Below are positions 8,457-18,600 of a DNA stretch of 64,000 nt, piece after piece. This DNA comes from Nostoc edaphicum CCNP1411 (GTDB lineage Bacteria > Cyanobacteriota > Cyanobacteriia > Cyanobacteriales > Nostocaceae). Both the position numbers and the translations under genes were made by a program. Positions within the stretch are counted from its first letter, which is position 1; the number at the start of each line of letters is the position of its first letter. The DNA lies in NCBI RefSeq assembly GCF_014023275.1, contig NZ_CP054698.1, positions 6,967,001 to 7,031,000 on the forward strand, read 5' to 3'. The notes beneath the pieces were generated by a model, which worked only from the letters and a program-made list of their open reading frames with translations, did not search any database and was not told the origin of the DNA.

Positions 8457-8801
8457 ATTAATTACAGGATTGCCAAATGCCACAATTCCTAGTAATGTAA
8501 GAAAGTCTAAATGAAAATAACTAGCAATATTAAAGCTTGCATGGCTGACTTACTGATTTCGCCCTGTCTTACCTAGAGCAGCATTCAGACCTGTTCAAGA
8601 TTTTTCCCAATTGAATTAGATAATTCTGTAAAAACACCACCGTGAGCAAGAAAGAGGTATGTTTGTTTAAGGTTTGGTAAGTGGGTTTTTAAACTAAGAT
8701 ACCTACAACAACTGACTCAAACCCTTGTTCAGCCAGGAGTGAGTGTGAGATTAATTTTGCCACTATATGTTTGCCTGCATCTGATCAACTAAGGCGTAAT
8801 A

Positions 8802-11800
8802 ATGATTCAAGTTCTCAATAGCTTTCAACAAATTCCCTCTCAGTGTGCGACTATCGTTGATATTCTGCGCGATCGCAGCTGCAACATGCCGCAGACACAA
8901 GCCTTTACTTTTCTTGAAGATGGAGAGAATCAGGAATTAACACTGACTTACCATGAATTGGATCGCCGCAGTCGGGCTGTAGCAACTCAACTCCAAGCTC
9001 TTGGTTTGAGTGGGGAACGTGCCATATTACTGTATCCTCCTGGACTGGATTACCTAATAGCATTTTTTGGTTGTCTATACGCTGGAGTCGTGGCAGTTCC
9101 AGCTTATCCGCCTCGTAATCAACGTAAAACGCCCAGAATACAAGCTATTAGCATAGATGCACAGGCAAGTGTTGCTCTCACCACAACAGCAATGCTCCCC
9201 ACATTACAATCAATACTCACACCACAAACAAAACAGGGAAATTTTCACTGGCTGACAACTGACAACATCGCACCGGGTATAGAAGATTCTTGGCAACAAC
9301 CTGCAATTAATGGGGATACACTAGCCTTTCTGCAATACACATCGGGTTCTACAGGCACGCCAAAGGGAGTCATGCTCAGTCATGGCAATCTGCTGCATAA
9401 TGCTGCCGTAACCTACCAAATGATGGAACATTCGCCTAGCAGTAAGTTTGTATCCTGGCTACCTGCTTACCATGATATGGGGTTGATTGGTGGGATTCTG
9501 CAACCTTTATATGGCGGGTTTAGTTGCATCTTAATGTCGCCAACATCTTTTCTGCAACGACCTTACCGCTGGTTACAGTCGATTTCCCGCTACAAAGGCA
9601 CAACGAGCGGTGGTCCCAACTTTGCTTATGAACTGTGTGTTCAAAGGATTACTCAAGAACAAAAAGAAACTCTCGACTTGAGTAGTTGGAGTGTTGCGTT
9701 TAACGGTGCTGAACCAGTCCGACAAGAAACTCTTGAGCAATTTGCAACCACTTTTGCAGAGTGTGGCTTTCATCAGCAAGCATTCTACCCCTGTTACGGT
9801 ATGGCGGAAGCAACTTTAATAGTTTCTGGTGGGAGCAAAACAGCCTTAGCTCAAGTCAAAACTGTAGAGAAATCGGCACTTTCACAGAACCAGATAATTG
9901 AAGCAACCGCCCAGAGTCAAGATATCCAAAGCTTTGTCAGTTGCGGTGAAACTATTCCTCAACAGCAAATTGTCATCGTTAACCCTGAAAGATTAACTCG
10001 CTGTTCATCAGATGAAGTTGGCGAAATCTGGGTATCTGGACTAAGTGTTGGTCAGGGTTACTGGAATCGAACAGAAGAAACAGAGCAAACATTCCACGCC
10101 TATCTGAAAGACACAAAAGAAGGGCCGTTTTTACGGACTGGTGACTTAGGCTTTTTGGAGAATGGAGAGCTTTTTATTACAGGTAGAGCAAAAGATTTAA
10201 TTATTATTCGCGGTCGCAACCTTTACCCGCAAGATATAGAATTAACCGCCCAAGGCAGCCATCCATCCTTACGTGCTGGTGCGAATGCAGCATTTACACT
10301 AGAGGTTAACAACGAAGAAAGGCTCGTAGTTGTACAAGAATTAGAGTTTCGCGCCAAGCCAGATTTAGCAGAAGTAGCTAGGGCAATTCGGCAAGCTATT
10401 ACTGAAGAACATGAGGTACAAGTTTATGCAGTGGTTTTAATTAAACCAGGTAGTATACCCAAAACTTCCAGTGGTAAGATTCAACGTCGTGCAACTCGCG
10501 CTCAGTTTCAAAATGGTGAACTGAATGTAGTTGAAAGTGACATTCTCAAGATTAGTGATATTGCCAGAAACAAAACTCAATTACAACGTTCTGAACTTTT
10601 GGTGCTTTCCCTAAGGGAGTGTCAACCGATTTTAGAATCATATTTGATTGAACTTTTGGCGGGAGTACTTTCAATTGCAACAGATGATATTAATCCACAA
10701 GAACCATTAAGCACTCTGGGACTTGATTCTTTAAAAGTATTTGAGTTGAAAAATCGGATTGAGGTTGATTTAGAGGTAGAAGTATCCGTAGCAGACTTCT
10801 TTGAAGGAATGAGTATGCGATCGCTCATCACCAAAATACTGGCTCAATTCACAGCAGAAGCTTTCATCCCTTCAAAGTCTCTTAGCCAAGTTCAGCCAGC
10901 TGATGTATATCCCCTATCTTTTGCCCAGCAGCGACTATGGTTCCTTGACCGATTAGAACCAGGCAACCCAGCTTACAATATTTCCTTAGCTGTTAATCTC
11001 AAAGGTCAGCTTGACATTAATTTACTAGAACAAAGTCTGAATGAGATTATCCGGCGACATGAGACTTTAAGAACCACATTTACAACAGTCAACGGACAGC
11101 CAGTACAAATTATTGCTTCTTCCCTAAAATTATCTTTATCAGTAATAAATATAGAATTACAGAGCAATGTTGCAGTTCAAAAATTATTGACTCAAGAAAG
11201 TCAACGACCTTTTGACCTAACGCACGGGCCATTATTACGTGCTAAAATTTTGCGCCTAGCACAGCAAGAGTATATTCTTTTGCTGGAGATGCACCACATC
11301 ATCTCTGATGGCTGGTCTACTGAAGTCTTTTTACAAGAGATTGCATTACTTTACCAAGCATTCTTAACCAGAAGTGCTTCACCTTTAGCGGAAATTTCTA
11401 TTCAATACAAAGACTTTGCACACTGGCAGCGACAATGGTTAGAAGGGGAAGTTCTGGAAACCCAACTCTCTTATTGGAAGCAACAACTTGAGGGTATACC
11501 AGCAGCATTAAAACTACCTACTGACCGACCAAGACCGGCGGTGCAAACCTCACACGGCGCTCAACAATCTATTGAGTTGCCCAAAACTCTGCTAGACCAA
11601 CTCAAAGCGATCGCTCGTCAAGAGGGTGTAACTTTATTTATGTTGCTACTGGCAGCATTCCAGACTTTCCTCTATCGCTACACAGGACAAAACGATATTC
11701 CAGTCGGCTCACCAATTGCTAACCGTAACAGTGATGAATTAAAAGGGCTAATTGGCTTTTTCGTCAATACTTTGGTGTTACGTACTGACCTTTCTGGTAA

Positions 11801-14800
11801 TCCTACATTTCAAAATTTACTTGGTCGTGTGCGAAGCGTGGCTTTAGAAGCATATAAACACCAAGATTTAACCTTTGACCAACTAGTAGAAGCATTGAAT
11901 CCAGAACGAAACGTCAGTCACACCCCTCTATTTCAGGTGATGTTCGATTTCCGGAATGCTCCACCTCTACCAGAAATGCCCGATTTAGTTGTCAGTCAAT
12001 TAAAAGTAGAAAATGAAACGGCACAATTTGATTTGAGTCTATCTGTGGAGGTTGGGCAAGGGCTGATGGTGTCATTTGAATACAACACTGATTTATTTGA
12101 TGCCACTACCATTGCTCGAATGCTCGAACATTTTCAAAACTTGCTCTCAGGGATTGTGGCAAATCCTCAAACTAAACTTTCCGACTTGTCACTATTGACA
12201 AAAAAAGAACAACATCAACTTCTTATAGAATTTAATCAAAATAAATCCCAAATTCAAAATCCCAAATTCAAAATAAAACAGTGTATTCATCAGCTTTTTG
12301 AAGCACAGGTAGAGCAAACACCGCATGAAGTTGCAGTAGTCTTTGCTCAAAACCAATTGAAATATCAGGAGTTAAATCAACGTGCTAATCAGCTAGCACA
12401 TCATTTACAAAGACTGGGTGTAGGGCCAGAAGTTATGGTTGGTATCTACATGGAACGCTCTGTGGAAATGGTGGTAGCAGTCTTGGGCGTCCTCAAAGCG
12501 GGAGGTGCTTATGTGCCTCTAGATCCCGTCTACTCCCATGAGCGGTTGGCATTCATGTTGAAAAATATGCAAGTGTCAGTTTTAGTAACCCAGAAGTGGC
12601 TACTGAAAAATCTCCCAGAACACCAAGCCAAGGTTGTTTGTCTAGACTCCAACTGGGAGAATATTTCCCAACAGAGCAACGAAAATCTACTCCATCAAAC
12701 AACTCCTCAAAACCTAGCTTATGCAATCTACACTTCCGGTTCTACAGGGATTCCCAAGGGAGTGATGGTTACTCATGGCAGTTTAGTGAATGCCTATCTT
12801 GCTTGGGAAGATGTCTACTCACTTCGCTCTGTAGCTACAAGTCATTTGCAAATGGCAAGTTTTTCCTTTGATGTTTTCACTGGAGACTTCGTTCGGGCTT
12901 TATGTTCCGGTGGCAAACTAGTACTTTGTCCACGGGAATTTCTATTGCAGCCAGATCGACTTTATGCATTGATGTGTTCCGAACGAGTCAACTGTGCTGA
13001 GTTTGTGCCAGCAGTACTGATGAACTTAGTTCAGTATTTGGAAGAAACTCAACAATCTGTTGACTTTATGCGAACGCTAATTATCGGTTCTGATAGCTGG
13101 TATGTTAATGGATATCATCAAGTCAAGCGTTTTTGTGGTCATGCAACCAGATTAATTAACTCCTACGGTGTTAGCGAAGCCACCATTGATAGCTCATATT
13201 TTGAAACTACTACAACTAATTTACAGATGGAGCGACAAGTACCAATTGGTCGCCCTTTCAACAATACTCAAATATATCTATTAGACCCAGAACTACAGCC
13301 TGTAGCCATAGGAGTTGCCGGCGAAGTTTATATTGGTGGAGTCGGATTAGCTAGAGGTTACTTTAATCGCCCGGAATCGACCGCCGAAAAATTTATTCCT
13401 CATCCATTTAGCCAGGAATCGGGCGCACGCTTATACAAAACTGGAGACTTAGCACGGTACTTAGAGGATGGAAATATTGAATTTTTAGGTCGGGAAGATT
13501 ATCAAATAAAAATCCGAGGTTTTCGGATTGAGTTGGGAGAAATTGAGGCAGTATTAAACCAACATCCAGCGGTTGAGAAAGCTGTAGTTCTTGCTCAAGA
13601 AGATGACCCTGCTAACAAACGCTTAGTTGCTTATGTGGTACAAAATTCCGAACCAGAAACTACAGCAGAATTAATCTCAGGAAAGGAATTAAGCAGCCAG
13701 CAGGTGTCGCAGTGGGAAGGTGTATTTGACGAACTTTATCAAGATACTGCTGATGAACAAGCATTAAAATTTGATATCAAAGGATGGAACAGTAGTTACA
13801 CAGGACAACCAATACCAGAAGCAGAAGTACGTGATTGGGTAGAGCCAACAGTCGAGCGAATTTTGTCTTTACAACCAACCAAGGTATTGGAAATTGGTTG
13901 TGGTAGCGGTCTAATGTTATTTCGGATAGCTCCTCATTGTCAGCAATATTGTGCAACAGACCTCTCAGAGAAAGCTTTGCTGAATCTGAAGCATCAGATG
14001 ACAATGCTAGAGCAGAAACCATCAGAAGTGACTCTCATCCACAGAGGTGCAAATAACTTTGAGGGTGTAGTGGCTAACAGTTTTGATGCTGTTTTGATAG
14101 TTTCTGTAATGCAATATTTTCCTCGTATCGACTATCTACTGCAAGTGTTAGAGAACGCCGTGAATGCAGTAGCACCAGGAGGTTTTATCTTTCTGGGAGA
14201 TATTCGGAGCTTACCTTTATTAGAAGTATTCCATACATCTGTCCAATTCCATCGATCGCCAGATTTTCTCTCAAAAGAAGAGTTACAACAACGGGCAAAA
14301 AAACAATTATTTGAGGAGAAACAGTTAGTTATTGATCCAGCTTTCTTCACAGCCTTAAAACAACACTTGCCTAAGATTAGTCATGTAGAAATTATTCTGG
14401 AACGTGGTTATCATCAGAACGAACTGAATAAATTTCGTTACGATGTGATTATCCATATTGGAGATGAAATGCCTCTGTTAGATATCCCTTGGCTAGACTG
14501 GGAAAAACAAGAGTTAACAATGGCATCAGTCCACCAAATGCTTGTAGAAACTACACCTACTATTTTAGGTATTGCTCGTATTCCGAATGCTAGAATTGCA
14601 AAAGATATGCAGATTTGGCAGTGGTTAACTTCTCCTGGAGGGGCTGCAACTGTAGGAGATATGAGACAATTCCTGGACAAAAACAGTGAGTGTCAAGGAA
14701 TTGAGCCGGAAGATTTTTGGGCATTAAGCAAAGATTTGCCTTACTCCATCGATATTACTTGGTCAAGCTGTGGAGATAATGGTCGTTACGATGTCATATT

Positions 14801-15407
14801 CAGACGAGAGCCAGCAGTTAGGACAACCCAGTTTGAAACTACTCATAATGCAAAACATCGTCCTTGGCGAGATTATACAAACAATCCCTTACAGGCAAAA
14901 TTTGCCTTAGAGTTAGTACCACAACTGCGCGATTTTTTGAGTAAAAAGCTGCCAGAATACATGATACCTGCAAATTTCATGCTTCTGGATGTTCTACCCC
15001 TGTTACCTAACGGTAAACTTAACCGCCGCGCCTTGCCTTCACTAGATGTTTCGGTAGCTAGAAATACCCTCCATACACCACCAGAAACGGAAGTAGAGCA
15101 AATGATTGCCACTATTTGGCAAAATGTTTTGCATGTTGAAAGAGTAGGGATTCACGATAATTTCTTTGATTTGGGAGGTCATTCGTTATTAGTGGGTCAA
15201 GTACATTCTCAATTGCGAGAAAAGTTAAATCGAGACTTATCAGTAGTAGAAATTTTTCAATACCCAACTATCAGCTTGTTGGCAAAACATCTTAGTCAAG
15301 AGCAACAAGAGCAACATTCTTTTGAAGAACTTCATAATCGCTCTGAAAAACAGAAATTGGCTTTAAACCGGCAAAAGCAAGCTCAAAAACCTCGTCGAAA
15401 TCGATAA
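8802..15407 (+). CDS. Starter megasynthase: FAAL - ACP - C - A(Orn-like) - N-methyltransferase - PCP
   Basis: This 2201-residue protein starts the assembly line. A fatty acyl-AMP ligase (about 1-590; core YTSGSTGTPKGVMLSH near 180) should adenylate a fatty acid and load the ACP (LGLDSLKVF, near 643). The condensation domain (about 705-1130, HHIISDG near 831) acylates the amino acid held by the final PCP (LGGHSLLVG, near 2123). My hand-read A-domain specificity code is D-V-G-E-I-G-S-I-D-(K), the classic ornithine code of gramicidin/tyrocidine synthetases. A SAM-dependent methyltransferase (about 1640-1990, VLEIGCGSGLMLF near 1695) is embedded between A8 and A10, the usual place for N-methylation. 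The tail is basic (KQAQKPRRNR), resembling docking tails that precede a PKS. AAGG lies seven bases before the ATG. The predicted product is fatty acyl-N-Me-Orn-S-PCP; residue identity is inferred. Confidence 0.92.
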   Translation: MIQVLNSFQQIPSQCATIVDILRDRSCNMPQTQAFTFLEDGENQELTLTYHELDRRSRAVATQLQALGLSGERAILLYPPGLDYLIAFFGCLYAGVVAVPAYPPRNQRKTPRIQAISIDAQASVALTTTAMLPTLQSILTPQTKQGNFHWLTTDNIAPGIEDSWQQPAINGDTLAFLQYTSGSTGTPKGVMLSHGNLLHNAAVTYQMMEHSPSSKFVSWLPAYHDMGLIGGILQPLYGGFSCILMSPTSFLQRPYRWLQSISRYKGTTSGGPNFAYELCVQRITQEQKETLDLSSWSVAFNGAEPVRQETLEQFATTFAECGFHQQAFYPCYGMAEATLIVSGGSKTALAQVKTVEKSALSQNQIIEATAQSQDIQSFVSCGETIPQQQIVIVNPERLTRCSSDEVGEIWVSGLSVGQGYWNRTEETEQTFHAYLKDTKEGPFLRTGDLGFLENGELFITGRAKDLIIIRGRNLYPQDIELTAQGSHPSLRAGANAAFTLEVNNEERLVVVQELEFRAKPDLAEVARAIRQAITEEHEVQVYAVVLIKPGSIPKTSSGKIQRRATRAQFQNGELNVVESDILKISDIARNKTQLQRSELLVLSLRECQPILESYLIELLAGVLSIATDDINPQEPLSTLGLDSLKVFELKNRIEVDLEVEVSVADFFEGMSMRSLITKILAQFTAEAFIPSKSLSQVQPADVYPLSFAQQRLWFLDRLEPGNPAYNISLAVNLKGQLDINLLEQSLNEIIRRHETLRTTFTTVNGQPVQIIASSLKLSLSVINIELQSNVAVQKLLTQESQRPFDLTHGPLLRAKILRLAQQEYILLLEMHHIISDGWSTEVFLQEIALLYQAFLTRSASPLAEISIQYKDFAHWQRQWLEGEVLETQLSYWKQQLEGIPAALKLPTDRPRPAVQTSHGAQQSIELPKTLLDQLKAIARQEGVTLFMLLLAAFQTFLYRYTGQNDIPVGSPIANRNSDELKGLIGFFVNTLVLRTDLSGNPTFQNLLGRVRSVALEAYKHQDLTFDQLVEALNPERNVSHTPLFQVMFDFRNAPPLPEMPDLVVSQLKVENETAQFDLSLSVEVGQGLMVSFEYNTDLFDATTIARMLEHFQNLLSGIVANPQTKLSDLSLLTKKEQHQLLIEFNQNKSQIQNPKFKIKQCIHQLFEAQVEQTPHEVAVVFAQNQLKYQELNQRANQLAHHLQRLGVGPEVMVGIYMERSVEMVVAVLGVLKAGGAYVPLDPVYSHERLAFMLKNMQVSVLVTQKWLLKNLPEHQAKVVCLDSNWENISQQSNENLLHQTTPQNLAYAIYTSGSTGIPKGVMVTHGSLVNAYLAWEDVYSLRSVATSHLQMASFSFDVFTGDFVRALCSGGKLVLCPREFLLQPDRLYALMCSERVNCAEFVPAVLMNLVQYLEETQQSVDFMRTLIIGSDSWYVNGYHQVKRFCGHATRLINSYGVSEATIDSSYFETTTTNLQMERQVPIGRPFNNTQIYLLDPELQPVAIGVAGEVYIGGVGLARGYFNRPESTAEKFIPHPFSQESGARLYKTGDLARYLEDGNIEFLGREDYQIKIRGFRIELGEIEAVLNQHPAVEKAVVLAQEDDPANKRLVAYVVQNSEPETTAELISGKELSSQQVSQWEGVFDELYQDTADEQALKFDIKGWNSSYTGQPIPEAEVRDWVEPTVERILSLQPTKVLEIGCGSGLMLFRIAPHCQQYCATDLSEKALLNLKHQMTMLEQKPSEVTLIHRGANNFEGVVANSFDAVLIVSVMQYFPRIDYLLQVLENAVNAVAPGGFIFLGDIRSLPLLEVFHTSVQFHRSPDFLSKEELQQRAKKQLFEEKQLVIDPAFFTALKQHLPKISHVEIILERGYHQNELNKFRYDVIIHIGDEMPLLDIPWLDWEKQELTMASVHQMLVETTPTILGIARIPNARIAKDMQIWQWLTSPGGAATVGDMRQFLDKNSECQGIEPEDFWALSKDLPYSIDITWSSCGDNGRYDVIFRREPAVRTTQFETTHNAKHRPWRDYTNNPLQAKFALELVPQLRDFLSKKLPEYMIPANFMLLDVLPLLPNGKLNRRALPSLDVSVARNTLHTPPETEVEQMIATIWQNVLHVERVGIHDNFFDLGGHSLLVGQVHSQLREKLNRDLSVVEIFQYPTISLLAKHLSQEQQEQHSFEELHNRSEKQKLALNRQKQAQKPRRNR
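12243..12273. repeat. Short tandem repeat in the C-A linker of the first NRPS
   Basis: AATCCCAAATTCAAA is present twice in tandem and translates as SQIQNPKFKIK in the C-to-A linker, where the other NRPS proteins here have an unrelated V/I-E/D-Y-P sequence. It is in frame. Confidence 0.6.
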
Positions 15408-15440
15408 CCGTCGTTTTTGCCAATATTTTGAGGTACTACC

Positions 15441-15641
15441 ATGTGGGAGTTATTTATTGAGGTATCAGGCAAAAACCTTGAAAAAACGATAACAGTGGGT
15501 CACACCACAGTCAATGAGTGGAATTTTGAAATGGTTTTATATGTAGCAAGCGAGATAAATCTAATAATAGGTAACTTTTTGGGATTGTTGTTGGAATTTC
15601 CTTGGTTGCGTAGAGTCGCATTGGCTAGCCATTTGCTCTAA
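15441..15641 (+). CDS. Possible small protein of 66 residues, unknown
   Basis: This short frame sits in the 269-base gap between the first NRPS and PKS1. It has GAGG eight bases before its ATG. The product is hydrophobic in its second half (LIIGNFLGLLLEFPWL), possibly one amphipathic or membrane helix, with no known domain. The 3' third resembles dispersed-repeat DNA (GGTTGCGTAGAGTCGCATTGGC). It may be a real small peptide, but a chance frame in a spacer is as likely. Confidence 0.25.
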   Translation: MWELFIEVSGKNLEKTITVGHTTVNEWNFEMVLYVASEINLIIGNFLGLLLEFPWLRRVALASHLL

Positions 15642-15676
15642 AAAAATGTGTAATTAATGAGGTAAAGGTAAGAGTA

Positions 15677-18600
15677 ATGAATAGTTCCAATTCAATACAA
15701 GCGATCGCAATTATTGGGATGTCGGGAAGTTTCCCCGGTGCTAATAATATTGAAGAATTTTGGGAGAATTTACGCTCTGGAGTAGAATCAATATCTACTT
15801 TTACAGATGCAGAATTAATCGCCTCTGGAACTGATCCAGAATTACTTAGTAATTCTCAATATGTGAAACGTCTTGCTATATTAGAAAATATAGATTTATT
15901 TGATACTTCATTCTTCGGATTTAACCATAAAGAAGCAGAAATTACAGACCCACAGCATCGTTTATTTTTGGAAAATGCATGGGAAGCATTAGAAAATGCT
16001 GGCTATGACTCCCAACGTTGCGAAAATCGGGTTGGAGTTTATGCTGGTTCTAGTTCAAATAATTATTTATCACTTAACTTAAATAGCGATTGTGCTGGTT
16101 CGGCTAGTAGCTTCCAAAAGGGAATCGGCAACGATAAAGATTTCCTCGCTACCCGTGTTTCTTATAAATTAAATCTCACAGGCCCAAGTCTGACAGTCCA
16201 AACTGCTTGTTCTACTTCCTTAGTAGCTATTTCTCTAGCTTGCCAAAGTCTATTAAATTACCAATGCGATATGGCTTTAGCAGGTGGAGTATCTATTCAC
16301 ATTCCCCAAAAAACAGGCTATTTGTATGAAGAAGGGGGGATTTTATCACCTGACGGTCACTGTCGCGCCTTTGATGCTAAAGCACAGGGAACTGCGATCG
16401 GTAATGGTGTGGGTATTGTGGTTTTGAAGCGATTAGAAGATGCCTTGGCTGATGGTGACTGCATTCATGCTGTTATTAAAGGTTCAGCAGTCAATAACGA
16501 TGGTTCGCTGAAAATTGGTTATACAGCGCCTAGTGTGGATGGTCAAGCAGAAGTTATTGCTGAAGCGATGATGCTGGCGGGTGTTGAGCCTGAGACAATC
16601 AGCTATATTGAAGCGCATGGTACTGGCACACCTTTAGGCGATCCCATTGAAATTGCCGCACTCTCCCAAGTTTTTCGTAACAGCACTGAGAAGAAAGGCT
16701 TCTGTGCTATTGGTTCAGTTAAAACAAATATCGGTCATCTAGATACAGCTGCCGGCGTAACAGGACTGATTAAGACTGTTTTGGCTCTCAAACATCAGTT
16801 AATTCCACCAAGTTTGAATTTTGAGCAGCCCAATCCCCAGATTGATTTTGCAAATAGTCCCTTTTACGTCAATACAAAATTGACAGAGTGGAAAACGAAT
16901 GGTGTTCCTCGTCGTGCTGGTGTGAGTTCCTTGGGTATTGGTGGGACTAATGCTCATGTCATTCTAGAAGAAGCACCAGTGCTGGAACCGTCTAGCCTTT
17001 CTCGTCCCTGGCAGTTGTTAGTACTTTCTGCCAAAACTGACTCAGCTTTAGAAACTGCAACAGAAAATCTGGCTAATTACCTCCAGCTACATCCTGATGT
17101 GAACTTAGCGGATGTTGCCTATACCCTGCAAGTGGGGCGTGGTGAATTTAATCATCGTCGCGTGCTGGTGTGCCAAGATATCGAGGATGCAACCAAAGCC
17201 TTAAGAAATCCGCAAAGAGTTTTGACTCGCTTAGTTGAAAATGGCGTTCACGTTGGCGCAGCCTCTCGTAGAGAAGTGACTCCGCAGGAGTATCGCTCCA
17301 TTGCTTTCATGTTCCCCGGACAGGGCGCTCAGTATGTGGATATGGGTAAAGAACTTTACCAGACTGAGCCGATTTTTAGAGAGCAGATCGATTTGTGTTG
17401 TCAATTGCTGCAACCTCATCTAGGGGTGGATCTGCGTTCAGTTATTTATCCCACCGAATCTGAGTCAAAAGCCGCAGCCGAAAAACTACAACAAACTGCC
17501 ATCACCCAGTCTGCATTATTTGTGGTTGAATATGCCTTAGCTAAGTTGTGGATGTCTTGGGGAATTTCTCCCAGCGCAATGATTGGTCATAGCATTGGCG
17601 AATATGTTGCAGCAAGTCTAGCTGGTGTATTTTCCCTGGAAGATGCTTTAGCTTTAGTGGCTACCCGTGGGCAACTGATGCAACAACTTACATCTGGTGC
17701 TATGCTTTCGGTTTCGGAATCAGCAGCAGAGATTAAAAATTTACTAAATGAAAATTTATCTTTAGCCGCCAGCAATGCTCCTTCTTTGTGCGTCGTTTCC
17801 GGAACCCATGAAGCTATAGATGTAATTCATGAAAAACTCACAGCATTAGGTATAGAGTGTCGCCGTCTCCATACTTCCCACGCCTTTCATTCTGCGATGA
17901 TGGAACCCATTATTGAGCCATTCATCAAGGAAGTTAAAAAAGTCCAACTAAATCCTCCTCAAATCCCTTTTGTCTCTAACGTCACAGGGATTTGGATCAC
18001 AGCAGAGCAAGCTACAGATCCCAATTACTGGGCAAGCCATTTACGCCATACGGTGCAGTTTGCAACAGGCATTTCTGCGCTACAGCAAGAGCCAAATCGT
18101 ATTCTCCTAGAAGTGGGGCCGGGACGCGCTTTATGTACTTTTGCTCAAAAGCATTCAGATATTGTAGGACTGTGTTCATTACGGCATCCAAAAGAAAAAC
18201 AGTCGGATGTCACATTTTTACTGAATACACTAGGCAAACTCTGGTTATACGGAGTACAGATAGATTGGTCGGGATTTTATACCAATGAACGCCGTTATCG
18301 TCTTCCTTTACCCACCTATCCCTTCGAGCGACAGCGTTATTGGATAGAAGATTATAAACAAAAACAGGATAAGAGTTTTAAACCTGCATCATTTGGCAAA
18401 AAGCCAGACATTACAGACTGGTTTTATTTACCTTTATGGAAACAGTCTCTACCTCTTGTAGAGAAGTCAGAATTGACAGTAAAAAAATATAGCACTTTAG
18501 TTTTCATTAACGAGTTGAGCTTAAGTTCTCAATTGGTGAAACAACTAGAAACACACAATCAAGATGTAATTCTTGTGAAAATAGGTGCAAAGTTCGCCAA

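Larger units (their letters stand above)
6490..8801. other. 2.3-kb stretch without intact genes (decayed insertion sequences, cluster upstream region)
   Basis: I see no full-length gene here. From 6490 to about 7040 the DNA is AT-rich and mostly uninterpretable; GTGTCAACTT near 6665 and AACTTGACAC near 6873 are imperfect inverted ends. Transposase remnants occupy 7048-7470 (minus) and about 7691-7932 (plus). The 8000-8800 stretch is non-coding by my reading and contains a candidate promoter and an approximate Fur-like palindrome. A TAATTTTTAATT(CCG) repeat occurs near 6505 and near 7937. Confidence 0.6.
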
